A stretch of DNA of 41,875 nucleotides from Gordonia sihwensis NBRC 108236 (lineage in GTDB: Bacteria > Actinomycetota > Actinomycetes > Mycobacteriales > Mycobacteriaceae), in the NCBI RefSeq assembly GCF_000333035.1, contig NZ_BANU01000031.1:1-41875 (forward strand), given 5' to 3'. This document shows, piece by piece, positions 17,076-25,569 of the stretch (position 1 is the stretch's first letter; every line of letters starts with the position of its first letter). A model generated the notes under the pieces. It did not search any database and had not been told where the DNA came from. It saw only the letters and a list, made by a program, of their open reading frames with translations. A program made the position numbers and the translations under genes.

Positions 17076-17960
17076 TCACCGCACCAGTGCCAGACCCGTG
17101 ATCATCTGCCCCATGTCGGCCACGACGCGATCGCCCGTGCCGTCCAGGGCGACGGCCAGGATGGTGCCGCCCAGATCGGACACGTACGCCAGGCCGGCCC
17201 GCGTGTCGACGGCGATGCCGACCGCCTCGTGCAGTCCGCGGGCCAGGATCTCCGGGGGCGTTCCGGGCTCGCCGGGACCGGGCAGCGGCGCCCGGTTGAG
17301 CGTGTTGCCGTCGGGTTCGGCGCCGCGGTCGGTCCAGTACAGGACGCCGTCGACCACCTCGAGATCGATGGGCTCGGGAAGTCCGCTCCACAGCGTCTCG
17401 ACATCGGAGCGACGGTCGGCGGACTCGCCCTCGGGAACGGACAGTCCGGCCCGGAAGATCCGTCCGAGACCGCCTTTCGACGGCCCCTTCTGGGACCAGT
17501 ACAGGTGATCGCGGTCGACGGCGACGCCGACGCATTCGGCGGTGCCGTCCCCGGTCTGCGCGTTGACCACCAGGTCGATCCGGTCGGAGCCGTCGAGTCT
17601 GCACGAGGACACGCGCAGCCCCTCCCGATCACCCCAGTACAGCCGCTCGCGGCCGTCGGTCGCGAGTTGTTTCCCGGTGGTCAGCGCTCCGGGTGGCAGC
17701 AGGTCGCGTCGGTCGGTCCCGTCGAGGCGCATGGCGTGCAGGCCACCGGTCGGTGCCGTGTAGTCGAACGCCGCCTCGCCGTCGACGCCGGGGATCCGTT
17801 CGGGACGGCCCATCGTCGTCCAGTAGACGGTGTCGCCGACGACGACCACGCCGTCCGGTGAGTACGCGGTGTCCTTGTGGACGACGCTCGTCCGGCCGTC
17901 GGCGACGTCGACGCGGAAGATGGTGCGGGTGGCGAGTCCGAGTGCCAGCAGTGCGGTCAT
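17076..17960 (-). CDS. YWTD-type six-bladed beta-propeller protein
   Basis: A 294-residue protein built of repeated propeller blades. Four YW-type repeats are visible (VYWTTMGRPE, LYWGDREG, LYWSQKG, LYWTDRGAE), spaced about 45-60 residues apart, as in LDL-receptor class B repeats. No signal peptide is clear, although the first residues MTALLALGLATR are mildly hydrophobic. Function is unknown; such proteins bind ligands or act as lactonases. The ATG at 17960 follows GAAGGAG. The gene interrupts the housekeeping run and is convergent with era. Confidence 0.75.
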   Translation of the reverse strand: MTALLALGLATRTIFRVDVADGRTSVVHKDTAYSPDGVVVVGDTVYWTTMGRPERIPGVDGEAAFDYTAPTGGLHAMRLDGTDRRDLLPPGALTTGKQLATDGRERLYWGDREGLRVSSCRLDGSDRIDLVVNAQTGDGTAECVGVAVDRDHLYWSQKGPSKGGLGRIFRAGLSVPEGESADRRSDVETLWSGLPEPIDLEVVDGVLYWTDRGAEPDGNTLNRAPLPGPGEPGTPPEILARGLHEAVGIAVDTRAGLAYVSDLGGTILAVALDGTGDRVVADMGQMITGLALVR

Positions 17961-18029
17961 GAGTCTCCTTCTCGCCGGGTCGGTTCCGAGAGTAGACGCC
18001 GAATCCCGGCGCCGCTGGCGGCTGAGCCG

Positions 18030-18064
18030 TTGACATCCCGCGCGGGCTGCGGGACCGTCGAGGA
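18030..18064 (+). promoter_or_regulatory. Candidate promoter before the Asp-type hydrolase
   Basis: TTGACA at 18030-18035 and GACCGT at 18053-18058 are 17 bases apart. The ATG at 18065 follows six bases later, which fits a leaderless start. The -10 is weak. Confidence 0.35.
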
Positions 18065-18895
18065 ATGGGGAGCATCGATCTGCCTGCCGGACCCATCGAC
18101 TACCTCGACACCGGAGGTGACGGGCCGGTGCTGCTCTTCGGCCACGGGCTCCTGATGAACCGGACTCAGTGGCGCCGGGTGATCCCCCTTCTCGACGACT
18201 TCCGGTGCATCGCGCCGACGTGGCCGCTCGGCGCCCAGCGGCAGCCGATGAACGCTTCCGCCGATCTGACGCAGTCGGGGCAGGCGAACATCATCGCCGA
18301 TTTCCTCGAAGCACTCGATCTGCGCGCGGTCACCCTCGTGCTGAACGACTGGGGCGGTGGGCAGTTCATCATCTCGGAGGGCCGCGACGAACGGCTGGCG
18401 CGGCTGGTCCTCGCCTCGTGCGAGGCGTACGACAACTTTCCGCCGCGGCCGGCCCGGCCGGCCGCCCAGCTGTGCCGCGTGCCCGGCGGGACGTGGCTGC
18501 TGACCCGGCTGACTCAGTTGTCGGTGTTCCGGCACGGGCGGGCGGGCTACGGCGGGCTGGCCAAGAACCGGATACCCGACGCGGTGATGGACGACTGGTT
18601 CGGCCATGCGCTGGCCGATCCCGGCGTCCGCCGTGATCTGCGCAAGTTCGTCACGGGTACACCGCCCAAGCAGGTACTGCTCGACTGGCACCGCAAGGTG
18701 GTGTCCTTCGATCGACCCGTGCTGCTGCTCTGGGCCACCGAAGATCGGATGATGCCGGTGGAGCACGCCCGCCGGATGGTCGACGAGTTCCCCGATGCGC
18801 GGCTGGTGGAGATCGCCGACTCCTGGACTCTGCTGCCCGAGGACCAGCCGGAGCAGGTCGCCGCGGCGCTGCGCGAATTCGTCGGTGCCCGGTGA
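18065..18895 (+). CDS. Alpha/beta hydrolase with Asp-type nucleophile elbow
   Basis: A 276-residue alpha/beta hydrolase related to haloalkane dehalogenases and epoxide hydrolases. The oxyanion segment is GHGLLMNRTQW, the elbow NDWGGG puts Asp95 at the nucleophile position, and LLWATEDRMMP near 222-231 holds a candidate acid residue. Where relatives have the catalytic His (as in G-H-F-x-x-E-D-x-P), this protein reads DSWTLLPEDQP, so the His seems to be replaced (Thr255 by simple spacing). It could be inactive, use another residue, or belong to a distinct subgroup. RecO follows 12 bases later. Confidence 0.75.
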   Translation: MGSIDLPAGPIDYLDTGGDGPVLLFGHGLLMNRTQWRRVIPLLDDFRCIAPTWPLGAQRQPMNASADLTQSGQANIIADFLEALDLRAVTLVLNDWGGGQFIISEGRDERLARLVLASCEAYDNFPPRPARPAAQLCRVPGGTWLLTRLTQLSVFRHGRAGYGGLAKNRIPDAVMDDWFGHALADPGVRRDLRKFVTGTPPKQVLLDWHRKVVSFDRPVLLLWATEDRMMPVEHARRMVDEFPDARLVEIADSWTLLPEDQPEQVAAALREFVGAR

Positions 18896-18907
18896 CACAA
18901 TGGTCGG

Positions 18908-19729
18908 GTGAGGTTCTACCAGGATGAGGCCGTCGTGCTGCGCCAGCACAAGCTGGGCGAAGCCGATCGCATCATCACCTTTCTCACCGCCGAGCATGGT
19001 CTGGTGCGCGCGGTCGCGAAGGGCGTGCGGCGCACGCGCTCGAAATTCGGTGCGCGGCTCGAGCCGTTCGCACACGTCGACGTCCATTTCTATCCCGGTC
19101 GCAATCTCGACGTCATCACCCAGGTGCACAGCCTGAACGCTTTCAGCGATCTCATCGTCGCCGATTACGGCCGGTACACCACCGCGTGCGCGGTACTGGA
19201 GACCGCCGAGCGTCTGGCCGGTGAGGAGCGGGCGCCGGCACAGCATCTGCACCGGCTCACCGTCGGCGCCCTCGAAGCGCTCGCCGAGGACCGCCGAGAC
19301 CGTCAGCTCATTCTGGACGCCTTCCTCCTGCGTGCGATGTCGTCGGCGGGCTGGATGCCCGCGCTGTCGGTGTGTGCGCGGTGCGCTTCACCGGGACCGC
19401 ACCGCGCGTTCCACGTCGCGGCCGGTGGCGCGGTGTGCGTGCATTGCCGCCCGGCCGGTGCGGCCACCCCGTCGGTCGGGGTGCTCGATCTGATGGAGGC
19501 GCTGGCGCGCGGAGAGTGGGATCACGTCCTGCTCGCGACGCCGTCGCAACGCCGTCAGGCGACCGGTCTCACCGCCGCGCATCTGCAGTGGCATCTGGAA
19601 CGGCAACTGCGCACCTTGCCGCTCATCGAACGGCAGGCGCCGCATAGTCTGATCGAGCGACCCGCGAGCGAAGGCGCCGCCCGGACCGACGTCCCGGGCG
19701 CCGGCGTCGCAGTCACCGAAACCGCATGA
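18908..19729 (+). CDS. recO: DNA repair protein RecO
   Basis: A 273-residue recombination mediator that loads RecA on SSB-coated DNA with RecR. The N-terminal OB fold contains [24 protein letters not shown] in parts, and the C-terminal half has a zinc-finger-like set of cysteines (CARC and CVHC, about 24 residues apart). The GTG at 18908 begins [11 protein letters not shown], as in relatives. The last 40 residues are an extension rich in Ala, Pro and Thr. Thirteen bases separate it from uppS, the same pair order as in M. tuberculosis. Confidence 0.94.
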   Translation: MRFYQDEAVVLRQHKLGEADRIITFLTAEHGLVRAVAKGVRRTRSKFGARLEPFAHVDVHFYPGRNLDVITQVHSLNAFSDLIVADYGRYTTACAVLETAERLAGEERAPAQHLHRLTVGALEALAEDRRDRQLILDAFLLRAMSSAGWMPALSVCARCASPGPHRAFHVAAGGAVCVHCRPAGAATPSVGVLDLMEALARGEWDHVLLATPSQRRQATGLTAAHLQWHLERQLRTLPLIERQAPHSLIERPASEGAARTDVPGAGVAVTETA

Positions 19730-19742
19730 AAGGCCGGAGCTG

Positions 19743-20540
19743 ATGGCTCGTCTCACCCGCCGCGCCCAGGCGTCCGCACCCGTCGAGGTGCGCCCGCCCG
19801 ATCCGCATCCGTCCGGAGCCACACCGCCGGAGATCCCCGCCGAGCTGATACCGAGACACATCGCGCTGGTGATGGACGGCAACGGCCGGTGGGCCAAGGA
19901 ACGCGGCCTGCCGCGCACCGAGGGGCACAAGCGCGGTGAGGCCGTGTTGATGGACAGCGTCTGCGGCTGCATCGAGCTGGGCGTCACCCATCTGTCCGCC
20001 TACGCGTTCTCCACAGAGAACTGGTCGCGCAGCCCGGAAGAGGTCAAATTCCTCATGGGTTTCAACCGCGATGTGATCCGGCGCCGCCGCGACGAGATGA
20101 ACGAGATGGGGGTCCGCGTGCGGTGGGCCGGGCGACGGCCGAAGCTGTGGCGCAGCGTGATCAAAGAACTCGAGGTCGCCGAGGAACTCACCCGGAACAA
20201 CACCGTCATGACCTTGACCATGTGCGTCAATTACGGCGGCCGGGCCGAGATCGCCGATGCGGCGAGGGAGATCGCCCGCCGGGCGGCGCGGGGGGAGATC
20301 GATCCCGAACGGATCACCGAGGCGAGTTTCGCCAAGTACCTCGACGAGCCCGACATGCCCGACGTGGACCTGTTCCTCCGTCCGTCGGGGGAGCAGCGGC
20401 TGTCGAACTTCCTGCTGTGGCAGAGCGCGTACGCCGAGATGGTCTATCAGGAGAAGCTGTTTCCCGACTTCGACCGCCGGGACCTCTGGGCCGCCTGCCT
20501 GGAGTATGCCAAGCGCGACCGACGATTCGGGAGCGCCTGA
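19743..20540 (+). CDS. uppS: Long-chain cis-prenyl (decaprenyl) diphosphate synthase
   Basis: A 265-residue undecaprenyl-synthase-fold enzyme. The active-site segment [13 protein letters not shown] (residues 39-51, Asp45) and the late signature [19 protein letters not shown] are complete. It elongates a shorter prenyl diphosphate to the lipid carrier for peptidoglycan, arabinogalactan and mannan synthesis. Product length cannot be read from the sequence; the orthologous position in M. tuberculosis (Rv2361c) makes decaprenyl diphosphate. Start ATG at 19743 with a GGAG upstream. It ends 10 bases from the facing Clp-N gene. Confidence 0.94.
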   Translation: MARLTRRAQASAPVEVRPPDPHPSGATPPEIPAELIPRHIALVMDGNGRWAKERGLPRTEGHKRGEAVLMDSVCGCIELGVTHLSAYAFSTENWSRSPEEVKFLMGFNRDVIRRRRDEMNEMGVRVRWAGRRPKLWRSVIKELEVAEELTRNNTVMTLTMCVNYGGRAEIADAAREIARRAARGEIDPERITEASFAKYLDEPDMPDVDLFLRPSGEQRLSNFLLWQSAYAEMVYQEKLFPDFDRRDLWAACLEYAKRDRRFGSA

Positions 20541-20550
20541 GGCCGCGACG

Positions 20551-21285
20551 TCAGTCCGGCGTCGCCGGTGTGAACTGCGCGAGTGCCTCCGTCAGCCGCT
20601 CTTCAAAGGCTTCGGGCGTCACACCGGCGTCGCTGAGCGGACCGCGACCGTCCTCCACCTCCAGCAGAGCGAGCACGATGTGCTCGGTGCCGATGTAGTT
20701 GTGCCCCAGACGCAGCGCATGGCGGAAAGTCAGTTCCAGCACCTTGCGTGCGGCGGCGTCGTACGGAATCACCTCCGGTGCCTCACCCGGTTCGGGCAGG
20801 GCCTCGGACGCCCCGGCGGCCAGCGCGTCGACGTCGACGCGCAGCGCCGCCAGCAGCGTCACCGCCAGCGACTCGCGGTCGTCGAGCAGCCCGAGCAGCA
20901 GATGCGCGGGGGATACCTCGCTGTTGCCCGCAGCTTCGGCGGCGTTGTGTGCGGCGGCCGCGACATTGCGCGCACGAGGGGTGAACTGATTGAACCCCTG
21001 AGCCGGGTTCAGATCGGCCGCCGTACCCGGGTCCTTCGGTGTGAACCGCTTCTGCACGGCCTGTTTGCTGACGCCCATGCTGGTCCCGATCTGGGTCCAG
21101 GACGCACCGCTGCGGCGTGCCTGATCGACGAAGTGGCCGATCAGGTGGTCGGCCACCTCGCCGAGGTGGTCGGCGGCCAGCACCGCGTCGGACAGTTGAT
21201 CGAGCGGATCGTCGTGCACCTTCTTGATCGTGTCGATCAGGTCGTCGAGTCGGACGGTGGGAGTCAGGGAGGTCTTCTCAGCCAT
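20551..21285 (-). CDS. HTH plus Clp N-terminal repeat domain protein
   Basis: A 244-residue protein without an ATPase domain. Residues about 25-85 form a helical region ending in a helix-turn-helix-like stretch SWTQIGTSMGVSKQAVQKRF (64-83). From about 100 to 235 there are two Clp repeat-like motifs (AAEAAGNSEVSPAHLLLGLL and ALRLGHNYIGTEHIVLALL), as in the substrate-receiving N-domain of ClpC. The family is usually annotated only as Clp protease N-terminal domain protein. The combination suggests a DNA-binding regulator that senses or is handled by Clp. It lies behind zur on the same strand and has two palindromes just upstream of its ATG, so it may regulate itself. It is an addition relative to M. 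tuberculosis as I remember it. Confidence 0.8.
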   Translation of the reverse strand: MAEKTSLTPTVRLDDLIDTIKKVHDDPLDQLSDAVLAADHLGEVADHLIGHFVDQARRSGASWTQIGTSMGVSKQAVQKRFTPKDPGTAADLNPAQGFNQFTPRARNVAAAAHNAAEAAGNSEVSPAHLLLGLLDDRESLAVTLLAALRVDVDALAAGASEALPEPGEAPEVIPYDAAARKVLELTFRHALRLGHNYIGTEHIVLALLEVEDGRGPLSDAGVTPEAFEERLTEALAQFTPATPD

Positions 21286-21287
21286 GA

Positions 21288-21333
21288 GTCAACCTTAAGT
21301 TGACGCAGGCGCTCTCGTCAACGGTTGGTTGAC
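21288..21333. promoter_or_regulatory. Twin palindromic operators upstream of the HTH-Clp-N gene
   Basis: GTCAACCTTAAGTTGAC (21288-21304) and GTCAACGGTTGGTTGAC (21317-21333) share the form GTCAAC-N5-GTTGAC with perfect arms. Their centres are 29 bases apart, close to three helical turns. The first ends two bases before the ATG (minus strand) and the second overlaps the zur stop. A minus-strand TTGACG-N17-TTAAGG lies across both, a weak promoter that binding would block. Confidence 0.65.
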
Positions 21334-21743
21334 GCTGCTGTGCAGTCTCTGCACGTCCCGAAGATCTCGACGGTGTGCGAGATGTCGGCGAAGCCGTTCT
21401 CCGAGGCCACCGAGTCGGCCCATCGCTCCACCTTGTCGGCTTTGATCTCCACGGTGGTTCCGCACTCGCGGCATACCAGGTGATGGTGGTGTCCGGTGGA
21501 GCAGTGCCGATAGCGGGTCTCGCCTGATCCGTCCCAGATCGCGTCGATCTGCCTGGCTGCGGTGAGCGCCTGGAGGTTGCGGTACACCGTGGTCAGTCCG
21601 ATCGACTCGCCCCGCTCACGCAGTTTGTCGTGGAGCTGCTGGGCCGACAGGAAGTCGTCGGTGTCCGACAGCACATCGGCGATCGCCGCCCGCTGCTTGG
21701 TGGACCGCTGGCCGGTGACCGGCTTGTTCGCCGTGTCGCTCAT
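21318..21743 (-). CDS. zur: Zinc uptake regulator Zur (Fur family)
   Basis: A 141-residue Fur-family repressor. The winged helix holds GLTTVYRNLQAL; the metal-binding region has the HHHH cluster in STGHHHHLVCRECG and the structural zinc cysteines CREC and CRDC. The order smtB-zur is the zinc-sensing pair of mycobacteria, where SmtB represses at low zinc and Zur at high zinc. ATG at 21743 overlaps the smtB stop (ATGA). Its stop lies inside the second GTCAAC palindrome of the next gene. Confidence 0.93.
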   Translation of the reverse strand: MSDTANKPVTGQRSTKQRAAIADVLSDTDDFLSAQQLHDKLRERGESIGLTTVYRNLQALTAARQIDAIWDGSGETRYRHCSTGHHHHLVCRECGTTVEIKADKVERWADSVASENGFADISHTVEIFGTCRDCTAASTNR

Positions 21744-22075
21744 GTCTGCGCCTCCGTCCGATGTTCAGCGGCGTGCAGGACTGCGTCGACCACGATGTGT
21801 GCGACGTGATCGTCGGCCAGCGAGTACTCGACCTCCCGGCCGCGCCGGCTTCCGACCACCACGCCCGACTGCTTCAGGACGCGGAGGTGCTGGCTCACCT
21901 GCGGCTGGTTCAGTGCGAGGGCGTCGACCAGTTCGTGGACACACATCGGCCGGTCGCGCAGTGTCATGACGATCGACACCCGGGCGGGCGAGGCCAGCGC
22001 CCGCAGCAACTCGCTGGCGGCGCCGTGCGCCCGGCGGTCGGCGGTCAGTGCCGGCGACATCACCGACTGACTCAT
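21740..22075 (-). CDS. smtB: ArsR/SmtB-family zinc-responsive repressor
   Basis: A 111-residue winged-helix regulator. Recognition helix region is ALALNQPQVSQHLRVLKQSG. The last helix shows DDHVAHIVVDAVLHAAEH, matching the paired Asp/His and His/Glu ligand pattern of alpha-5 zinc sensors; an alpha-3 thiolate site is not evident (one Cys, MCVHELVDAL). ATG at 22075 follows AAGGAG. It heads the smtB-zur pair. An AT-rich stretch TGATTTTCAT at 22121-22130 in the upstream region could belong to an operator, but I see no full palindrome. Confidence 0.92.
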   Translation of the reverse strand: MSQSVMSPALTADRRAHGAASELLRALASPARVSIVMTLRDRPMCVHELVDALALNQPQVSQHLRVLKQSGVVVGSRRGREVEYSLADDHVAHIVVDAVLHAAEHRTEAQT

Positions 22076-22171
22076 GACTGCTCCTTCGAAAGGGATTCAA
22101 CACCTCCATCCTAAAGGAACTGATTTTCATTTGCCTGTGGCCTCGGCCGGCGCAGCGTAGCGTGCCTGGGT

Positions 22172-22621
22172 ATGACCAGCATCGGTGCGCGGGCGCTGCG
22201 GACCCGGTGGTTCGTGCGTTCACCGATACCGCTCTTCCGCGCGGGACTCGGGTTCCTCTTCGGCGGTCGGCTGCTGCTGTTGCAGCACACGGGCCGCAAG
22301 TCCGGTGAGCCTCGATACGTCGCCCTGGAAACAGTGGAGCGGCCGGACCTGAACCGAGTGATCATCGCGTCGGGCTTCGGTCGTAGCTCCCAGTGGTTCC
22401 GCAACCTTCAGGCCGATCCGCGGTGCCGCGTCTGGATCGGTTTCGACCGCGATCGACCGGCGACCGCGCGAGTTCTCACCCCGCAGGAGTCGGTCGCGGT
22501 CCTGGACCGCTACCGCCGCGAGCACCCGAAGGCGTACGCGGAACTGGCGGGAGTGATAGAGGAGTCGACCGGTCTGCCGATCGACCAGATCCCCTATCTC
22601 GAACTGACCCTGGATCGCTGA
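22172..22621 (+). CDS. Deazaflavin-dependent nitroreductase family protein (Ddn-like)
   Basis: A 149-residue split-barrel protein of the DUF385/Ddn family, which uses coenzyme F420. Family features are LLLQHTGRKSGEPRYVAL (residues 35-52), the segment SGFGRSSQWFRNL, and the C-terminal PIDQIPYLELT. Substrate is unknown. A TAGCGT hexamer (22158-22163) lies eight bases before the ATG, so the message may be leaderless. Divergent from smtB. Confidence 0.85.
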   Translation: MTSIGARALRTRWFVRSPIPLFRAGLGFLFGGRLLLLQHTGRKSGEPRYVALETVERPDLNRVIIASGFGRSSQWFRNLQADPRCRVWIGFDRDRPATARVLTPQESVAVLDRYRREHPKAYAELAGVIEESTGLPIDQIPYLELTLDR

Positions 22622-22624
22622 CGA

Positions 22625-23026
22625 TCAGCAGAAGGCCATCGCGTATCGGCCGGTGCTGCTGTCCTCGGAGACGAGGACCCCGTTCACATAGGTGCGGCAG
22701 GCGGCGTAGTGGCCGCTGGTCTGGAAAGAACTGCCGGTGAACTGATACGTCGACCGCGACGTGACGGTGATGCTCCCGGACCACGTCTTCCGGTCCTTGG
22801 ATCGGGTCGGGAGCGACGGGCGCGACATGGTCTGCATGTCGTCGTAGGCGTCGTACCAGGCCAGCGACTCATTCACATGCGTGTCGCTGAAGAAGACGTA
22901 CCTCACGGTGTCGCCGACGGTCGGATCCGCCGAATCGGCGGCGGCCGGGCCGGCAGCGATCGCACAGGCGGTGGCCGCGGCGGCCACGACGGCTCCGGCG
23001 ACGGCGCTTCGCTTGGTGAGTTTCAT
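22625..23026 (-). CDS. Small secreted protein of unknown function
   Basis: A 133-residue preprotein. The N-terminus (MKLTKR, then an Ala/Val-rich core to about residue 27, AGPAAADS) is a standard Sec signal peptide. The mature part of about 100 residues is rich in Ser, Thr, Tyr and Asp with two cysteines (ACRTYVNG and the final FC), which could form a disulfide in a small beta domain. The C-terminal VNGVLVSEDSSTG pattern is reminiscent of secreted beta-sandwich or MmpS-like domains, without certainty. ATG at 23026 has GAGGAG upstream. Confidence 0.7.
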   Translation of the reverse strand: MKLTKRSAVAGAVVAAAATACAIAAGPAAADSADPTVGDTVRYVFFSDTHVNESLAWYDAYDDMQTMSRPSLPTRSKDRKTWSGSITVTSRSTYQFTGSSFQTSGHYAACRTYVNGVLVSEDSSTGRYAMAFC

Positions 23027-23285
23027 GGTTGCTCCTCGTAGTCGGCGACGAGGCGCTGCGCCTCATCGGGTGCTGCGAACGTACGCGGCACCTACGACAA
23101 TTCCGGCCAGTGCGACTGACCCGGCGATACCGCGGTGGTTCCGGCGCAGTCCCGCGCCGAGCCTCCCCGTGCGGGTGACCGGCGCACTCGTCCCGGCACC
23201 GACTACGCTGTACTGCGACGTGCACGACCACCGTCGAGCACCGTGACAGAAGTCCGACCCCCTACGTCGTGGAGATCAGAAAACC
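23027..23285. other. Intergenic region between secreted protein gene and glyS
   Basis: A 259-base divergent gap. It holds the ribosome site of the secreted-protein gene and, on the plus strand, a TACGCT (23204-23209) that may be a -10 for glyS. I see no T-box elements, tRNA or ORF with support. Confidence 0.4.
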
Positions 23286-24677
23286 GTGGCTGTGCAGTCC
23301 AAAGTCGATGCCGTCGTCAACCTCGCCAAGCGGCGGGGTCTGGTGTATCCCTGCGGTGAGATCTACGGCGGAACACGCTCCGCATGGGACTACGGTCCGC
23401 TCGGCGTGGAGCTGAAGGACAACATCAAGAGGCAGTGGTGGCGGACGATGGTGACCTCGCGCGAGGACGTCGTCGGACTGGACTCGTCGGTGATTCTGCC
23501 GCGGCGGGTGTGGGAGGCCTCCGGGCACGTCGAGGTCTTCACCGATCCGCTGGTGGAGTGCACCAACTGCCACAAGCGTCAGCGCCAGGATCACCTGCAG
23601 GAGGCGTACGCGCTCAAGAAGGGGATCGACGATCCCGACTCGGTCCCGATGTCGGAGATCGCGTGCCCCGAGTGCGGCGCGAAGGGGCAGTGGACCGAGC
23701 CCAAGGCCTTCTCCGGGCTGCTCAAGACCTTCCTCGGGCCGGTCGACGACCAGGAGGGGCTGCACTACCTCCGTCCCGAGACCGCGCAGGGCATCTTCAT
23801 CAACTTCAAGAACGTGATGACCACGGCGCGCCGCAAGCCCCCGTTCGGCATCGCGCAGATCGGCAAGAGCTTCCGCAACGAGATCACGCCCGGCAACTTC
23901 ATCTTCCGCACCCGCGAGTTCGAGCAGATGGAGATGGAGTTCTTCGTCAAGCCCGGCGAGGACGAGCAGTGGCACAAGTACTGGATCGACGCGCGGCACA
24001 ACTGGTACATCGACCTCGGGATCGATCCCGAGAACCTGCGGCTGTACGAGCACCCCAAGGAGAAGCTCTCGCACTACTCCAAGAGCACGGTGGACGTCGA
24101 GTACAAGTTCGGCTTCGGCGGCAACCCGTGGGGTGAGCTCGAGGGCGTCGCGAACCGCACGGACTACGATCTGTCGACCCACAGCAAGGCTTCGGGTGAG
24201 GACCTGTCGTTCTTCGACCAGGCCTCGGGTGAGCGATACACCCCGTACGTCATCGAGCCCGCGGCGGGACTGGGCCGGTCGATGATGGCCTTCCTGTGCG
24301 ATGCCTACACCGAGGAGGAGGTGCCCAACGCGAAGGGCGGCACCGACACCCGAACCATGCTCAAGCTCGACCGTCGGCTCGCGCCGGTGAAGGCGGCGGT
24401 GCTCCCGCTGTCCCGCAACGAGAAGCTGTCCCCGAAGGCGCGCGACCTCGCCGCGGACCTGCGCAAGCACTGGAACATCGAGTTCGACGACGCGCAGGGT
24501 ATCGGCAAGCGCTACCGCCGCCAGGACGAGATCGGCACGCCGTTCTGCGTCACGGTCGATTTCGACACCCTCGACGATCAGGCGGTCACCATCCGCGAGC
24601 GCGACAGCATGAGCCAGGAGCGGGTCGCGCTCGACAAGGTCGTGGAGTACCTCGGCGGCAAACTGATCGGCGTCTGA
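23286..24677 (+). CDS. glyS: Glycyl-tRNA synthetase (single-chain type)
   Basis: A 463-residue class II synthetase of the homodimeric, eukaryote-like type. Motif elements [17 protein letters not shown] near the N-terminus, the zinc-like cysteines CTNC and [13 protein letters not shown] and the C-terminal anticodon-binding region ([14 protein letters not shown]) are all present. It charges glycine to tRNA-Gly. GTG start at 23286 with GGAG 11 bases upstream. The link to smtB-zur is the same as in mycobacteria. Confidence 0.96.
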   Translation: MAVQSKVDAVVNLAKRRGLVYPCGEIYGGTRSAWDYGPLGVELKDNIKRQWWRTMVTSREDVVGLDSSVILPRRVWEASGHVEVFTDPLVECTNCHKRQRQDHLQEAYALKKGIDDPDSVPMSEIACPECGAKGQWTEPKAFSGLLKTFLGPVDDQEGLHYLRPETAQGIFINFKNVMTTARRKPPFGIAQIGKSFRNEITPGNFIFRTREFEQMEMEFFVKPGEDEQWHKYWIDARHNWYIDLGIDPENLRLYEHPKEKLSHYSKSTVDVEYKFGFGGNPWGELEGVANRTDYDLSTHSKASGEDLSFFDQASGERYTPYVIEPAAGLGRSMMAFLCDAYTEEEVPNAKGGTDTRTMLKLDRRLAPVKAAVLPLSRNEKLSPKARDLAADLRKHWNIEFDDAQGIGKRYRRQDEIGTPFCVTVDFDTLDDQAVTIRERDSMSQERVALDKVVEYLGGKLIGV

Positions 24678-24692
24678 CGGGCGCGGGCGGCG

Positions 24693-25235
24693 CTACCGCA
24701 GTGCCGCCACGACGCCGGCGCCGCCGTCCCATTCGGCGACGAGCCACGCCGCACCCGACACCGGGGAGGCGAGGTCGTCGCTGAGGGCGAGCGCCGTCGC
24801 GTCGGCCGGTGCGCCTTCGAGGCGGATGCGCACCGGCGGTTCCTGGATCGTCACGGACCCGTCGCTGCTCTGGATCTCGAGACGTGCCTGTTCCTGTCGC
24901 CCGCGCAATGCCCGCACGAAGCAGTCGACGGCGACGGGATCGGCGGCGGCCTCGTAGATCCAGCGATCGCCGAGCACCGAGTGAGTCATCGTGGAGACGA
25001 GGAACTCGTCGGCCTCCGGCAGCGGAGCGCCACGGTAGGTCAGCGGGATGTGCAGGCTGCGGTCGTCGCGCGAGACCAGCAGAGCTTCGACACCGACCTC
25101 GCCCGCAGGATCGTCGAAGCGGTAGCCGCCGATCATCTCCACCTCTCCGGTCCCGCCCCACGGGACGCTGTCGAGGTAGGCGGTGACCAGTTCGAGCTTG
25201 GTGGGCGAGAGGGTCGCCTGGTGAACGAGTGCCAT
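24693..25235 (-). CDS. Maltokinase N-terminal cap-like domain protein
   Basis: A 180-residue soluble protein beginning MALVHQATLSPTKLELVTAYL, which resembles the N-terminal cap domain of mycobacterial maltokinase; no kinase domain follows. The remainder is mainly beta with GGYRFDDPAGEVGVEALLV and HIPLTYRGAPL. Stand-alone forms are common in actinobacteria and have no known function. The ATG at 25235 lies six bases after a minus-strand TAGGGT (25247-25242), which fits a leaderless start. Convergent with glyS. Confidence 0.65.
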   Translation of the reverse strand: MALVHQATLSPTKLELVTAYLDSVPWGGTGEVEMIGGYRFDDPAGEVGVEALLVSRDDRSLHIPLTYRGAPLPEADEFLVSTMTHSVLGDRWIYEAAADPVAVDCFVRALRGRQEQARLEIQSSDGSVTIQEPPVRIRLEGAPADATALALSDDLASPVSGAAWLVAEWDGGAGVVAALR

Positions 25236-25377
25236 GTGACGACCCTAGTGCGCGATGTGCGGACTGTCTCGCGCCGTCGGCGATCGACGTGGGCGGGAAG
25301 TCCTGTTCCGGTGGGTCGCGTGATGGATGTCCGCGCCATCGGGTATCTGTAGTGCAACCCCCGACGAGAGGACCGCA

Positions 25378-25533
25378 GTGAACCCGAGGCTCATCATGTT
25401 GTTCAGCGGTGTCCTGATGATCATCGCGTTGGGGTTGATGGTGGGGCAGAAGCAGTGGGTGATGCTCGCCGTGGTCCTGCCGATCTGGCTGATCATCCTC
25501 GGCGTGTGGTGGCATCGCCAGCGGAGTCGGTAG
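25378..25533 (+). CDS. Small two-helix membrane protein
   Basis: A 51-residue protein with two hydrophobic segments (about residues 4-21 and 26-44) joined by a short QKQW turn, and a basic HRQRSR tail that should face the cytosol. The GTG at 25378 is supported by GAGAGGA five bases upstream; a longer in-frame start at 25327 has no ribosome site. Function unknown. Codon use and composition match its neighbours. Confidence 0.65.
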   Translation: MNPRLIMLFSGVLMIIALGLMVGQKQWVMLAVVLPIWLIILGVWWHRQRSR

Positions 25534-25569
25534 TGCCTCGATCCTCATACCCCACACCGGGCTTCCGGC

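Noticed and set aside
22118..22134. Zur box in the smtB upstream region
   Set aside because: TGATTTTCATTTGC has half-site-like AT runs but no convincing dyad; too weak to call.
23027..23285. T-box riboswitch before glyS
   Set aside because: No T-box core sequence or specifier-loop structure and no terminator hairpin with T-run could be seen.
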